A stretch of 64,000 bases of DNA from Streptococcus rubneri. GTDB taxonomy: Bacteria; Bacillota; Bacilli; Lactobacillales; Streptococcaceae. Where the stretch lies: positions 930,001 through 994,000 of the forward strand of contig NZ_SRRP01000001.1 of NCBI RefSeq assembly GCF_004785935.1, in the 5' to 3' direction. The notes beneath the pieces were generated by a model. It had not been told where the DNA came from and searched no databases. It was given only the letters and a program-made list of their open reading frames with translations. The first letter of the stretch is position 1, and the number at the start of each line of letters is the position of its first letter. Shown piece by piece: positions 19,716 through 28,007 of this stretch. Both the position numbers and the translations under genes were made by a program.

Positions 19716-21068
19716 TTATTCATAGCGAAGAGCTTCAATCGGATCGAGTTTTGATGCCTTGCTTGCTGGTAAGATACCAAAGACAATTCCGACACAAGCT
19801 GAAAAGATGATACTTCCAATAGCCACCGACATGGAGACGACTGGAGGTCCTTCTAGAGCACCTGCAGCTGCTGTGGCGATGAGGGCATTGACACCATAGG
19901 CCAATCCCAGCCCGAGAATTCCTCCCATCATGGTCAAGACCATGGATTCGATGAGGAATTGAATCAAGATTTTTCCACGAGTAGCTCCGAGGGCTTTTCT
20001 CAGACCGATTTCACGTGTCCGCTCAGTCACAGAAACCAACATGATATTCATGACCCCAATCCCACCAACGAGAAGGGAGATTCCTGCAATCGCACCGATG
20101 ACTGTTGTCATAATTCCGAGCATTTGATTGGTCTGCTCCAAGATACTATCCATGTTAAAGATTTGGAACTCTCCTTGGCGAACTCCCGATAACTCGGTTA
20201 ATTTTTTCGCTGCTTCAATTCCAGTTGGTTTAATCTGTTTGACATCCGGGATATGCACCACAATAGTAGAAATTTCTTCTGTTCCAAATTCTGAAGCGAC
20301 TTGGGTATTAGCCATCAAGGCACTCCCTCCAGAAGAAACTCCATACAAAGCAGATCCAGCATTTGGATCCTTGAAGATTCCTACCACCCGATAGTTATTG
20401 TCTCCGACAGCAACCACTTGGTTGAGGGCACTTTCTGTCCCAAACAAGGTCGAAGCTAAACCTTCATCCAACATGATGACCCGTGAGAAACTCTGATAGT
20501 CTGAAGCATTTAGTTTTCTTCCTGAAACCAATTCAAATTTTCTGACAGAGAAATAGGTATCATTGACCCCCATGATATTCACCCCTTCAGATTTTTTCTT
20601 CTGAAAGGAGATAGTGGCATTGGCTGTATTACCAACATAGTAGCCATCAATGCCAGGAATCTTGGTCAGTTCCTTGACCCATTCTTCTTGAACGACGGGT
20701 GGTGTTTCAAGGATTGGGTTGTCAACATCTTCGCTACTTTCCTCTCCATAGCCAGCTGGCGGTGACATTCCTTGGTCTTCTTCACTTGCAACACCGCCTT
20801 CCCCACCACCTTCAGCGCCACCTTCTTCTGAGACAGGTTCTGGGCCAAGATTAAAACCAGTCATGTAGCCACTCTTACGGGCGGAGTACGAAATCTGAAC
20901 ATATTGCTGATCCTTGGTAAAGGTCTTAGTCACTCCAGCTTTCATCCCATCTCCGAGAGCCATGATGACAACGACCGAGGCAACCCCGATGATAATCCCT
21001 ACCATGGTTAAGAACGATCTCATTTTATGTCCCAAAATGGAACTAATGGCGAATTTCCAGTTCTGCAT
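19716..21068 (-). CDS. MacB-like ABC transporter permease
   Basis: A 450-residue FtsX/MacB-type permease: one N-terminal helix (about 15-38), a large extracellular domain, and three C-terminal helices (about 325-440) with the RTREIGLRKALGATRGKI coupling segment. It matches the pneumococcal three-part exporter Spr0693-0695, which has been compared with MacAB. Unusually, a Gly/Glu/Ser-rich stretch of about 45 residues sits at residues 72-118 of the extracellular domain. Its ATG overlaps the ATPase stop by one base (TGATG). Confidence 0.88.
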   Translation of the reverse strand: MQNWKFAISSILGHKMRSFLTMVGIIIGVASVVVIMALGDGMKAGVTKTFTKDQQYVQISYSARKSGYMTGFNLGPEPVSEEGGAEGGGEGGVASEEDQGMSPPAGYGEESSEDVDNPILETPPVVQEEWVKELTKIPGIDGYYVGNTANATISFQKKKSEGVNIMGVNDTYFSVRKFELVSGRKLNASDYQSFSRVIMLDEGLASTLFGTESALNQVVAVGDNNYRVVGIFKDPNAGSALYGVSSGGSALMANTQVASEFGTEEISTIVVHIPDVKQIKPTGIEAAKKLTELSGVRQGEFQIFNMDSILEQTNQMLGIMTTVIGAIAGISLLVGGIGVMNIMLVSVTERTREIGLRKALGATRGKILIQFLIESMVLTMMGGILGLGLAYGVNALIATAAAGALEGPPVVSMSVAIGSIIFSACVGIVFGILPASKASKLDPIEALRYE

Positions 21069-21763
21069 CAGACCCTCCTTTCATTGCGGCTATCCGAGGA
21101 TATAACCCCATCTCGAATGACAATCTGCCGTTTGGCATAAGCGGCAATCTCCGTTTCGTGGGTTACCATGATGATGGTTTTCCCTTCTTGATTGAGTGCT
21201 GTCAAGAGCTCCATAATTTGATCGCCAGTTTTGGAGTCGAGAGCTCCAGTTGGTTCATCCGCTAAGATAATAGAAGGATGATTGACCAAAGCACGCGCAA
21301 TGGCCACCCGTTGTTTTTGCCCTCCAGACAATTCCGAAGGAAGGTGGTGCATCCGCGTATCTAGTTCAACTTTCTTTAAAAATTGTTCAGCTAATTCCTT
21401 TCGTTTAGAAGGATTCACTCCTGCATAAATCAAGGGAAGCTCGACGTTTTGAAAGGCATTGAGTTTTGATAGGAGAAAGAATTGTTGGAAGACAAAGCCA
21501 ATTTGCTCATTGCGAACTTGGGCTAACTTCTTCTCACTGAGGTTCCCAACCTCTTCCCCTTCTAGTCTGTACTCACCACTGGTCGGACGATCGAGAAGTC
21601 CAATGATATTCATTAGGGTCGATTTCCCAGAACCAGAAGGTCCCATAATGGCTAGAAATTCTCCCTCTTCTACTTCTAAATGGATATCCTTTAATACCTG
21701 CAAGGTTTGATCGCCATTTTTATAACTTTTATTGATATTTTTCAGCTCAATCAATTTTGTCAT
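21068..21763 (-). CDS. MacB-like ABC transporter ATPase subunit
   Basis: A 231-residue ABC ATPase of the LolD/MacB class. Walker A is GPSGSGKST, the signature [16 protein letters not shown], and Walker [13 protein letters not shown], followed by a VTHE H-loop. It powers the adjacent permease. The start MTKLIELKNINKSYKNG overlaps the end of the membrane-fusion gene by 17 nt, with GAGG inside that gene; a longer frame adds seven unlikely residues. Confidence 0.92.
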   Translation of the reverse strand: MTKLIELKNINKSYKNGDQTLQVLKDIHLEVEEGEFLAIMGPSGSGKSTLMNIIGLLDRPTSGEYRLEGEEVGNLSEKKLAQVRNEQIGFVFQQFFLLSKLNAFQNVELPLIYAGVNPSKRKELAEQFLKKVELDTRMHHLPSELSGGQKQRVAIARALVNHPSIILADEPTGALDSKTGDQIMELLTALNQEGKTIIMVTHETEIAAYAKRQIVIRDGVISSDSRNERRV

Positions 21764-22904
21764 ATTTTCCGACCTCTTTCCCATCTTCCAAATCTCCAGA
21801 AGGGTTGATGATCACTTGCGCATCTTTCTTCAAGCCAGATAAGACTTCTTGGTTTTCTGCATCTGCATTTCCTAAGGTAACATTGACTTTTTTAGCCTTG
21901 CCAGCTTCAATGGTCCAAACATAGCTTTGATCACCATCTGATAAGACACTTGTCACAGGAACTAAAGGATGGATAGTTGAACTTTTCACTTCAATATTAA
22001 CAGAGAAACCTTGCTTCAAATCACCAATCTCACTGGTAATATCTACCGTAAATGGATATTTAGCTCCCCCTGTTCCTTGGCCAGAACCTGCAGCACTTGC
22101 ACCTGCCTGACCTGCATCGGTCGGATAGTTGGCAACGTAGCTAATTTTTCCAGTCCATTTTTTCCCAGGATAGACCTTAGAGGTTAAAGTCACTTCTTGA
22201 CCAACTGAAATGTTGGCTAGATTGTATTCAGACAACTCACCTTTTACTTGAAGGTTACCATTGCTGACGATATGAACAAGGGTTTGATTGGTTCCGGTTG
22301 TTGATTTTGAAACATCTTTATTAACTTCTACAACCGTTCCATCTGTACTACTTTTTACGGTTGTAGCATCCAACAAAGCTTTAGCTTTTTCCATATTGGC
22401 TACAGCATCCGCACGGGCATCGCGTAAATCACCCACTTGTGTGTCCAAAGAGCGTTGGGCTTGAGAGGCTGATTTGCTATCTGCTTCCTCATCCCCTGTT
22501 GTATCAATGGTCACTCCATTGGTCATGAGATCGTTCAATTGACGATCTGCCTTATTGACCGCACGTACCGCCGCGTCATAGGCAGATTGTGCCTCTGTAC
22601 TACTATATTGGACAATAGCTTGCCCAGCAGTCACTTGATCCCCGACGTTCACTAAGATAGATTGCAAATCTCCCTTGGTTCCGTCAAAGTAAATATATTG
22701 TTCTTGATTGGCCGTGACTTTACCTGTCAATAAGACAGAGGAAGCAATCGACCCTTCTTTCACCGTTTGCACCATAGGCGTCATATCGACCATTTCTTCA
22801 GGGCCAGCGCTTGATGTTCCAAAAGCAAGCCAGCTCCCCATTCCTACAACTGCTAGTGCAGCACCTGTCGCTGTAATAATTTGCCATTTTTTAAATTTCT
22901 TCAT
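21747..22904 (-). CDS. MacA-like membrane-fusion protein
   Basis: A 385-residue periplasmic-adaptor-type protein with an N-terminal membrane anchor (about 10-30), a lipoyl-like domain (KVTANQEQYIYFDGTKGDLQSILVNVGDQV), a helical hairpin rich in Ala, Asp and Gln (about 105-175), and beta-barrel domains. A Gly/Ala-rich loop lies near residues 268-283. In Gram-positives such proteins bridge the permease to the wall side. It is the first gene of the three-gene exporter operon and has a TGATATACT promoter element upstream. Confidence 0.88.
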   Translation of the reverse strand: MKKFKKWQIITATGAALAVVGMGSWLAFGTSSAGPEEMVDMTPMVQTVKEGSIASSVLLTGKVTANQEQYIYFDGTKGDLQSILVNVGDQVTAGQAIVQYSSTEAQSAYDAAVRAVNKADRQLNDLMTNGVTIDTTGDEEADSKSASQAQRSLDTQVGDLRDARADAVANMEKAKALLDATTVKSSTDGTVVEVNKDVSKSTTGTNQTLVHIVSNGNLQVKGELSEYNLANISVGQEVTLTSKVYPGKKWTGKISYVANYPTDAGQAGASAAGSGQGTGGAKYPFTVDITSEIGDLKQGFSVNIEVKSSTIHPLVPVTSVLSDGDQSYVWTIEAGKAKKVNVTLGNADAENQEVLSGLKKDAQVIINPSGDLEDGKEVGKYDKID

Positions 22905-23044
22905 TTCTTTCCTCCAGTATTCGAGAGCGTTTCAAATTATAAGTTTAGTATATCATATTTCCTCATTTTTCAATTCAGAATCATCTGTTTTGCACGTTTT
23001 TTTTGCTATCTTGTTTCCTCCTCCTATTCAACGATGGCAATTCC

Positions 23045-23073
23045 TTGATTTTTGTAACCTATATTGTTACAAT
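23045..23073 (+). promoter_or_regulatory. gor promoter
   Basis: TTGATT (23045-23050), a 17-nt spacer and TACAAT (23068-23073), about 30 nt ahead of the start codon. The right arm of the inverted repeat at 23052-23072 overlaps the -10. Confidence 0.7.
23052..23072. promoter_or_regulatory. palindromic operator within the gor promoter
   Basis: TTGTAAC-CTATATT-GTTACAA: a perfect 7-bp inverted repeat with a 7-nt centre, filling the spacer and the -10 of the gor promoter, where bound protein would block polymerase. The same dyad (TTGTAA-N9-TTACA) lies over the promoter of the Rrf2-family regulator at 58821-58841, which is therefore the best candidate repressor. Confidence 0.65.
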
Positions 23074-23104
23074 GAAAGTGTAAATCAACAAAGGAGTACT
23101 AACC

Positions 23105-24454
23105 ATGAAAGAATTTGATATTATCTCCATTGGTGGAGGTAGCGGAGGGATTGCCACCATGAACCGTGCTGGAGAACATGGAGCCCGCGCCGCTGTTATT
23201 GAAGAAAAACAATTAGGGGGGACCTGTGTCAACAAAGGATGTGTCCCTAAAAAAATTATGTGGTATGGCGCTCAAATTGCAGAAGCCATTCGTGATTACG
23301 GTCCAGATTATGGGTTTACTTTTGAACAGACCAATTTTGATTTTGCGACATTAAGAAAAAATCGCGAAGCCTATATTGATCGAGCTCGTTCTTCTTTTGA
23401 TGGCAGTTTTAAACGAAATGGTGTGGAGTATATCCAAGGTCGCGCTCGCTTTGTCGATGCCCATACGGTTGAAGTCAACGGGGAAACCATCAAAGCTAAA
23501 CATATTGTGATCGCTACAGGGGCTCATGCTTACATCCCAGATCTACCTGGAGCAGACCTAGGAGAAACCTCTGACGATGTCTTTGCTTGGGAAGAACTAC
23601 CAAAATCAGTGGCTATTATTGGCGCTGGTTACATTGCGGTAGAACTGGCTGGTGTCCTCCATGCCCTAGGTGTTAAGACGGATCTCTTCGTTCGCCATGA
23701 TCGTCCCTTAAGAAAGTTTGATTCCTACATTGTCGATGGCTTAATGGAGGAGATGGATAAACAAGGATTGCCTCTCCATCCTCAAAAGGTTCCTGTTCGA
23801 CTCACGAAGGAAGAAAATGGTCAAATCCGAGTTTATTTTGAAGACCAAACATCTTTTGTCGCTGATCATGTCATCTGGGCAACAGGGCGAAAACCAAACG
23901 TCCAAGACCTCCATCTAGAAGCTGCAGGCGTCACCTTAAATGAGAAAGGATTCATTGCAGTAGATGAATACCAGAATACGGTTGTTCCTGGCATCTATGC
24001 CTTGGGAGATGTAACAGGTGAAAAAGAATTAACCCCAGTCGCTATTAAAGCTGGGCGCACTCTATCTGAACGACTCTTTAATGGAAAAACGGATGCTAAA
24101 ATGGACTATTCAACCATTCCGACCGTCGTCTTTTCTCACCCTGCAATCGGTACCGTTGGCCTGACCCAGGAAGAAGCCGAAAAACAATATGGCAAAGAAG
24201 CCATCAAGGTCTATACTTCTAGTTTTGCCTCTATGTATTCAGCTGTGACCCAACATCGTCAGCTGGCTAAATTTAAACTCATCACTGCAGGACCGGAAGA
24301 AACCGTTGTCGGTCTCCATGGTCTTGGATACGGGGTGGATGAAATGATCCAAGGATTTGCCGTTGCTATCAAGATGGGAGCCACAAAAGCTGATTTCGAT
24401 GCGACAGTCGCTATTCATCCAACTGGATCCGAAGAATTCGTTACCATGCGCTAA
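23105..24454 (+). CDS. gor: glutathione-disulfide reductase
   Basis: A 449-residue FAD-dependent disulfide reductase. It shows the FAD-binding [13 protein letters not shown], the redox-active pair in [13 protein letters not shown], an NADPH-binding [12 protein letters not shown] and the catalytic C-terminal HPTGSEE. It reduces glutathione disulfide with NADPH, defending against oxidants; zwf in this window is one NADPH source. AGGAG lies at a good distance before the ATG. It is transcribed alone from a promoter with an operator. Confidence 0.93.
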   Translation: MKEFDIISIGGGSGGIATMNRAGEHGARAAVIEEKQLGGTCVNKGCVPKKIMWYGAQIAEAIRDYGPDYGFTFEQTNFDFATLRKNREAYIDRARSSFDGSFKRNGVEYIQGRARFVDAHTVEVNGETIKAKHIVIATGAHAYIPDLPGADLGETSDDVFAWEELPKSVAIIGAGYIAVELAGVLHALGVKTDLFVRHDRPLRKFDSYIVDGLMEEMDKQGLPLHPQKVPVRLTKEENGQIRVYFEDQTSFVADHVIWATGRKPNVQDLHLEAAGVTLNEKGFIAVDEYQNTVVPGIYALGDVTGEKELTPVAIKAGRTLSERLFNGKTDAKMDYSTIPTVVFSHPAIGTVGLTQEEAEKQYGKEAIKVYTSSFASMYSAVTQHRQLAKFKLITAGPEETVVGLHGLGYGVDEMIQGFAVAIKMGATKADFDATVAIHPTGSEEFVTMR

Positions 24455-24458
24455 TATC

Positions 24459-24487
24459 AGAAAAGGTTTGTTCGACAAGCCTTTTTC
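24459..24487 (+). terminator. gor terminator
   Basis: AAAAGGTTTGT, loop TCG, ACAAGCCTTTTT, a few bases beyond the gor stop. Confidence 0.8.
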
Positions 24488-24549
24488 TTATGTTTAAATT
24501 TTAATGTATCATCGTTGAAGCTTCCATAGTCTAATCTTTCATTTTACCT

Positions 24550-24579
24550 TTCTTACCTTACATTTTTGTAAGATAAGAA
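24550..24579. other. unexplained 12-bp hairpin downstream of gor
   Basis: TTCTTA-c-CTTACA, loop TTTT, TGTAAG-a-TAAGAA: twelve pairs with a single mismatch. There is no T run after it, and gor already has its own terminator. The 352-nt gap from gor to the cyclase gene otherwise holds repeat copy B. Confidence 0.6.
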
Positions 24580-24621
24580 CCTTCGAAAGAATGAAATCTA
24601 GCTTCTCTTAAGATATTAAAA

Positions 24622-24800
24622 AAAGAGACTGGGACAAAAGTCCGGCCTCTCAATTGTCTTTGGATTGTCGAGTAAGACGCAGTGGTTGAGTGGGCTCTAC
24701 TACGCTGATTTCATCAGCTTTTACAGCCCTACTCAACTGTGCGAAGGTGGGACGACGAAATCGAATTCTAACGAATTACCGATTTCTGTCCCACTCTCTC
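24622..24800 (+). repeat. three-hairpin intergenic repeat, copy B
   Basis: H2 with a perfect inner GCTGAT/ATCAGC hairpin and H3 with a perfect GTGGGAC/GTCCCAC base are intact. The left end is AAAGAGACTGGGACAAAA with an outward T run on the minus strand. It ends 6 nt from the stop codon of the convergent cyclase gene. Confidence 0.9.
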
Positions 24801-24806
24801 TGTTGT

Positions 24807-25538
24807 TTATGGCAAGATAGCAATGGCACGAACAGGTGAACCAGTTGCCTTATCCCAGTGAGGGAAGGCAATTGAAATCAAGGCACCTACTGCTGGTACT
24901 TGATCCAAGTGGTTCAAGACTTCAACTTGGTAGATATTTTGTTCCAAAAGGTAGTATTCATTGACCAAGCCATGCTCTGCTGCTGGAATACCTGCATCAG
25001 TATCGAAGGTTTCATGACCCACAGCCTTGACATGGCGTTCATGAATCAAGAATTCCAAAGCTTCTCGGCTCCATCCTGGACTTTGTTGAACCCCATTTTC
25101 ATCTAGGTTACGCATAGCATCTTGATCTGGCCAACGTTTTGACCAATCACTACGGAAGGCGACAAAGGCCCCTTCTGCAATTTGTCCATATTCAGCTTCA
25201 AAATCTAAAATATCTTGTTTGCTCAAGATAAAGTTTGGGTTGGCTGCTACTTCTTTAGACTTGTCGATAACATAGAGTGGCAAGAGAAAATCTTTGAGGT
25301 CAATCTCATCCAACCAACGGCCACCTTCTACAAAATGAATCGGAGCATCAATATGCGTTCCGTATTGACCAACCACTGTAAATTTTTGGACATGGAAGCC
25401 ATCTTTTAGTGTGAAAAGGTCTTCTTGTTGCAAAGCAGGGAGAGCTGGAAAGTGAGGACTTTCTGCATTGATCTGGTGACTCAAGTCCACCCATTTTTTA
25501 GCTTGCAATTCTTTATAGATACTTAGTAAATCTGACAT
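24807..25538 (-). CDS. cyclase-family metal-dependent hydrolase (kynurenine formamidase-like)
   Basis: A 243-residue member of the cyclase/KynB family (PF04199). The metal-binding signature appears as GQYGTHIDAPIHF (about residue 78), with DLSHQI near the N-terminus and a C-terminal region around GHETFDTDAG. Family enzymes hydrolyse amides such as N-formylkynurenine or related cyclic substrates; the natural substrate here is unknown, and no tryptophan-degradation genes are nearby. It stands alone, bracketed by repeat copies B and C. Confidence 0.85.
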   Translation of the reverse strand: MSDLLSIYKELQAKKWVDLSHQINAESPHFPALPALQQEDLFTLKDGFHVQKFTVVGQYGTHIDAPIHFVEGGRWLDEIDLKDFLLPLYVIDKSKEVAANPNFILSKQDILDFEAEYGQIAEGAFVAFRSDWSKRWPDQDAMRNLDENGVQQSPGWSREALEFLIHERHVKAVGHETFDTDAGIPAAEHGLVNEYYLLEQNIYQVEVLNHLDQVPAVGALISIAFPHWDKATGSPVRAIAILP

Positions 25539-25682
25539 ATGGATTCCTTTCCTATAAGGGCTACACGAAATAAACGAATAAGGTTATTATAACAGTCCAT
25601 CTCATCATCCACAATGATTTGCGTTAATCTTGTTTTCTTGAATGGGATATAGTTTCAAGCTATAGTTATTGAAAGCATCAAA

Positions 25683-25863
25683 AAAGAGAGTGGGACAAAA
25701 GTCCTAGCCTCTCAATTGTCTTTGGATTATCGAGTAAGACGCAGTGGTTGAGTGGGCTCTACCACGCTGATTTCATCAGCTTTTACAGCCCTACTCAACT
25801 GTGCGGAGGTGGGACGACGAAATCGAATTCTAACGAATTACCGATTTCTGTCCCACTCTCTTT
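25683..25863 (+). repeat. three-hairpin intergenic repeat, copy C
   Basis: The least eroded copy. Its left end AAAGAGAGTGGGACAAAA and the inverted right end AAAGAGAGTGGGACAGAA differ at one position in 18. H1, H2 (with inner hairpin) and H3 are all intact. It fills most of the 338-nt gap between the cyclase gene and the PC4-like gene, ending 14 nt from the latter's stop. Confidence 0.92.
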
Positions 25864-25876
25864 CTTACTCAGTCTA

Positions 25877-26089
25877 CTACTGTTTAAATGCATCTAGCAG
25901 AACTTGGAATTCTTCATTGGTCAAAGTGATCCCTTTGCCCATCTTACTATGATCTGGGCTCCAAGTTCGTAGGTCATACTTAGCAGGCGCTCCATTAAAG
26001 CTAACCCGATTTAACTCCTTGGTCCATCCTTTTTCATTTTCAGATAAGACTAATAATTGTTCTTCGATTTCAAAAGTAAAATCTGCCAT
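25877..26089 (-). CDS. YdbC-family PC4-like single-stranded nucleic-acid-binding protein
   Basis: A 70-residue protein resembling Lactococcus YdbC, a PC4-fold protein that binds single-stranded DNA. Conserved features include the N-terminal strand FTFEIEEQLLVLSE, the KYDLRTWSPDHSKMGKGITL segment and the C-terminal helix. Its cellular role (transcription, repair or recombination) is unsettled. AAGGAG precedes the ATG. A sequence close to the competence box lies about 33 nt upstream. Confidence 0.85.
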   Translation of the reverse strand: MADFTFEIEEQLLVLSENEKGWTKELNRVSFNGAPAKYDLRTWSPDHSKMGKGITLTNEEFQVLLDAFKQ

Positions 26090-26121
26090 TTTCTTCTCCT
26101 TTTTCTTTTATTCAACTGAAT

Positions 26122-26129
26122 AATTCGTA
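26122..26129 (-). promoter_or_regulatory. possible ComX (cin) box, one mismatch
   Basis: The minus strand reads TACGAATT, one base off the streptococcal competence box TACGAATA, and lies at a fitting distance from the start of the PC4-like gene. No convincing housekeeping promoter is seen for that gene. The sequence is AT-rich, so chance is a serious alternative. Confidence 0.25.
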
Positions 26130-26158
26130 AAAAATTTTACAAAATGAATGAAATTTTC

Positions 26159-26164
26159 TATAAT
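26159..26164 (+). promoter_or_regulatory. -10 of the small gene at 26195
   Basis: TATAAT, with a TTACAA -35 16 nt upstream. It decides the start of the next gene, since an in-frame ATG at 26144 lies upstream of this -10. Confidence 0.6.
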
Positions 26165-26194
26165 ATATTGTATCAACTTATGGAGAATTATGCT

Positions 26195-26509
26195 ATGAAA
26201 AGATTTCTCGAGATTCTGAAGGACCGAGCGAATGAATTTTTCAACGATAAAACCTCTCAACCAGCTCCTCTCGAGGATGCTAAAATAATTCAGATTATTG
26301 AACTGGCTCTCCGCAAAAAACAAGGGGTCCATGTCATTTTCCAAAATAAGAGTTTTACAGGCGATATCGTGAAATATGACCAAGAACGAAAACAACTCAT
26401 TGTCAAGAATTTTAAAAAGAGTATGTCGACCATTATTCGCATCTCTGATATTCAAAAAATTAGTTTAGTTCCACATACGATTCGAATTGCACAACAAAAA
26501 ACACCGTAG
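26195..26509 (+). CDS. small conserved-looking protein of unknown function
   Basis: A 104-residue soluble protein; not recognised with certainty. The C-terminal half (about residues 45-90), with GVHVIFQNKSFTGDIVKYD followed by a strand and RISDIQKISL, looks like a small beta-barrel resembling YolD-like or Sm-like folds. The start at 26195 is chosen because GGAGA lies 9 nt before it and the promoter excludes the upstream ATG. The stop lies inside the terminator stem. It is divergent from the PC4-like gene. Confidence 0.7.
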   Translation: MKRFLEILKDRANEFFNDKTSQPAPLEDAKIIQIIELALRKKQGVHVIFQNKSFTGDIVKYDQERKQLIVKNFKKSMSTIIRISDIQKISLVPHTIRIAQQKTP

Positions 26510-26542
26510 GCTTTTTAGCAAGAAAAGCAGGCGGTGTTTTTA
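26499..26542. terminator. terminator overlapping the end of the small gene, facing the U32 gene
   Basis: AAAACACCG at the end of the reading frame pairs with CGGTGTTTTT, with a second inner stem TTTT/AAAA. It can act in both directions between convergent genes. Confidence 0.75.
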
Positions 26543-26557
26543 TTCTGTTCAATGTAA

Positions 26558-27844
26558 TCAGGCGCGAACTGTTTGGCTCGTTCCATCTTCCTTATAGAGG
26601 TTAATTAAGCCCTCTTTTAAAGCACGAATCATGTCACCTGGTTCTACACGAGTAGGCATATGGATAGTCAGTAGCTCCATCGGATTTGGAGCACGGTCAA
26701 TTTTATTGCCATTAGCGTCATGCAGATCCTCAATCACAGTTTCAAAATGGCGGAATCCTGGTCCATAAAATTCAACCTGATCTCCTTCATGGATAACATT
26801 CCGTTGACGGATGGTCGCAATTTGCTTATCTGCATCATAAGCAACGACTTCTCCAACAAACTTGTATTCTGGAATCTTGCGACGAGCCCCAAATAATTGC
26901 TCGTTTTCGGAAGGAGTACCATAATAAAAACCGGTCGCTAGCTCGCGTTGAGCCACTTTCCACATCTCATCAATCAAATCTTGCTTGATTGCTTCAAACT
27001 TCTCCGGACTTTCCAAATAAGCATCAACAGCTGCCTTGTAACAGTTTGCTACGGTAGAGACATAGTGAATGGACTTCATCCGTCCTTCAATTTTCAAGCT
27101 GTCCACACCATTTTCAATCATATCCGGGATATGATCAATCATAGACATATCCACAGCTGACATGGAGAACTCTTCTGGGATTTCCCCTTTTAAGCTCTTA
27201 CGTTCTTGTCCAAAAGGCATATCGTAAAGATCATACTTCCAGCGACAGGATTGGGAACAACCACCACGATTGGCATCCCGCATACTCATATGATTGGAAA
27301 GAGTACAGCGACCAGAGTAGGAAATACACATCGCTCCATGAACAAAAGCCTCGATTTCAACATCCGTCCTCTTACGGATTTCTGCCAGTTCTTCCATAGA
27401 GACTTCACGAGCTAATACAACACGTGTCAAGCCCAAGTCTTTCCAGAATTCTAGAGTTTCATAGTTAGTGGCACTGGCTTGTGTCGATAGGTGAATTTCC
27501 AATCCTGGTGCTTCAGTTGCTGCAATAGTAATCAAGGCAGGATCTGACACGATAACGGCTGCGATCCCGATATCTCGCAAACGACGGAACCATTCTCCAG
27601 CTCCAACTTCATTTCCTTCGTGCATGACCATGTTAGCTGCAACATAGACTTTGGCACCAAACTGGGCTGCAAATTGAACCCCTTCTTCCATTTGTTCAAA
27701 TGTGAAGTTCCCTGCACGACTACGAAGACCATAGGCCTGACCACCAATAAATACAGCATCTGCACCATAGCGCACAGCTACTTTTAGTTTTTCCAAGGTT
27801 CCAGCTGGTGCTAAAACCTCAGGTCTTTTCAATTGTTTTGTCAT
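26558..27844 (-). CDS. U32-family protein, TrhP2-like (tRNA hydroxylation)
   Basis: A 428-residue U32 peptidase-family protein matching B. subtilis YrrO/TrhP2 in length and partner. The family signature is seen as EAFVHGAMCISYSGRCTLSNHMS, with conserved cysteines including GGCSQSCRWKYDL. In bacteria this family makes 5-hydroxyuridine at tRNA position 34, using prephenate; it is often mislabelled collagenase. The second of two adjacent ATGs is better spaced from AGGAG. It lies downstream of the shorter partner on the same strand. Confidence 0.85.
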   Translation of the reverse strand: MTKQLKRPEVLAPAGTLEKLKVAVRYGADAVFIGGQAYGLRSRAGNFTFEQMEEGVQFAAQFGAKVYVAANMVMHEGNEVGAGEWFRRLRDIGIAAVIVSDPALITIAATEAPGLEIHLSTQASATNYETLEFWKDLGLTRVVLAREVSMEELAEIRKRTDVEIEAFVHGAMCISYSGRCTLSNHMSMRDANRGGCSQSCRWKYDLYDMPFGQERKSLKGEIPEEFSMSAVDMSMIDHIPDMIENGVDSLKIEGRMKSIHYVSTVANCYKAAVDAYLESPEKFEAIKQDLIDEMWKVAQRELATGFYYGTPSENEQLFGARRKIPEYKFVGEVVAYDADKQIATIRQRNVIHEGDQVEFYGPGFRHFETVIEDLHDANGNKIDRAPNPMELLTIHMPTRVEPGDMIRALKEGLINLYKEDGTSQTVRA

Positions 27845-27977
27845 CATATCTCCTAGTATATTCCAAGTATATTAGTTAGATTATCAATCTTGTATATTTT
27901 ATAGCAAATTCAGCAGAAAGGCAATGATTTGAGCATGTTTTTAAAATTCTTATTGTCTACTCTCTACCAAAAAGGAA

Positions 27978-28003
27978 GGCCTGCTCTTTTTGGCAGGCTT
28001 TTC
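27978..28003 (-). terminator. hairpin after the TrhP1-like gene
   Basis: On the minus strand GCCTGC, loop, GCAGGC, followed by a mixed C/T stretch (CTTCCTTTTT). It may be leaky, allowing transcription into the TrhP2-like gene. Confidence 0.55.
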
Positions 28004-28007
28004 TCCT

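Noticed and set aside
22925-22945. cre-like sequence upstream of the MacA-like gene (TTTGAAACGCTCTCG)
   Set aside because: One base is missing between AA and CG relative to the cre consensus, so it does not fit.
23053-23070. gor operator considered as a WalR box
   Set aside because: TGTAAC-N6-TGTTAC has the wrong spacing (6 instead of 5), while the perfect inverted symmetry fits a dimeric repressor better.
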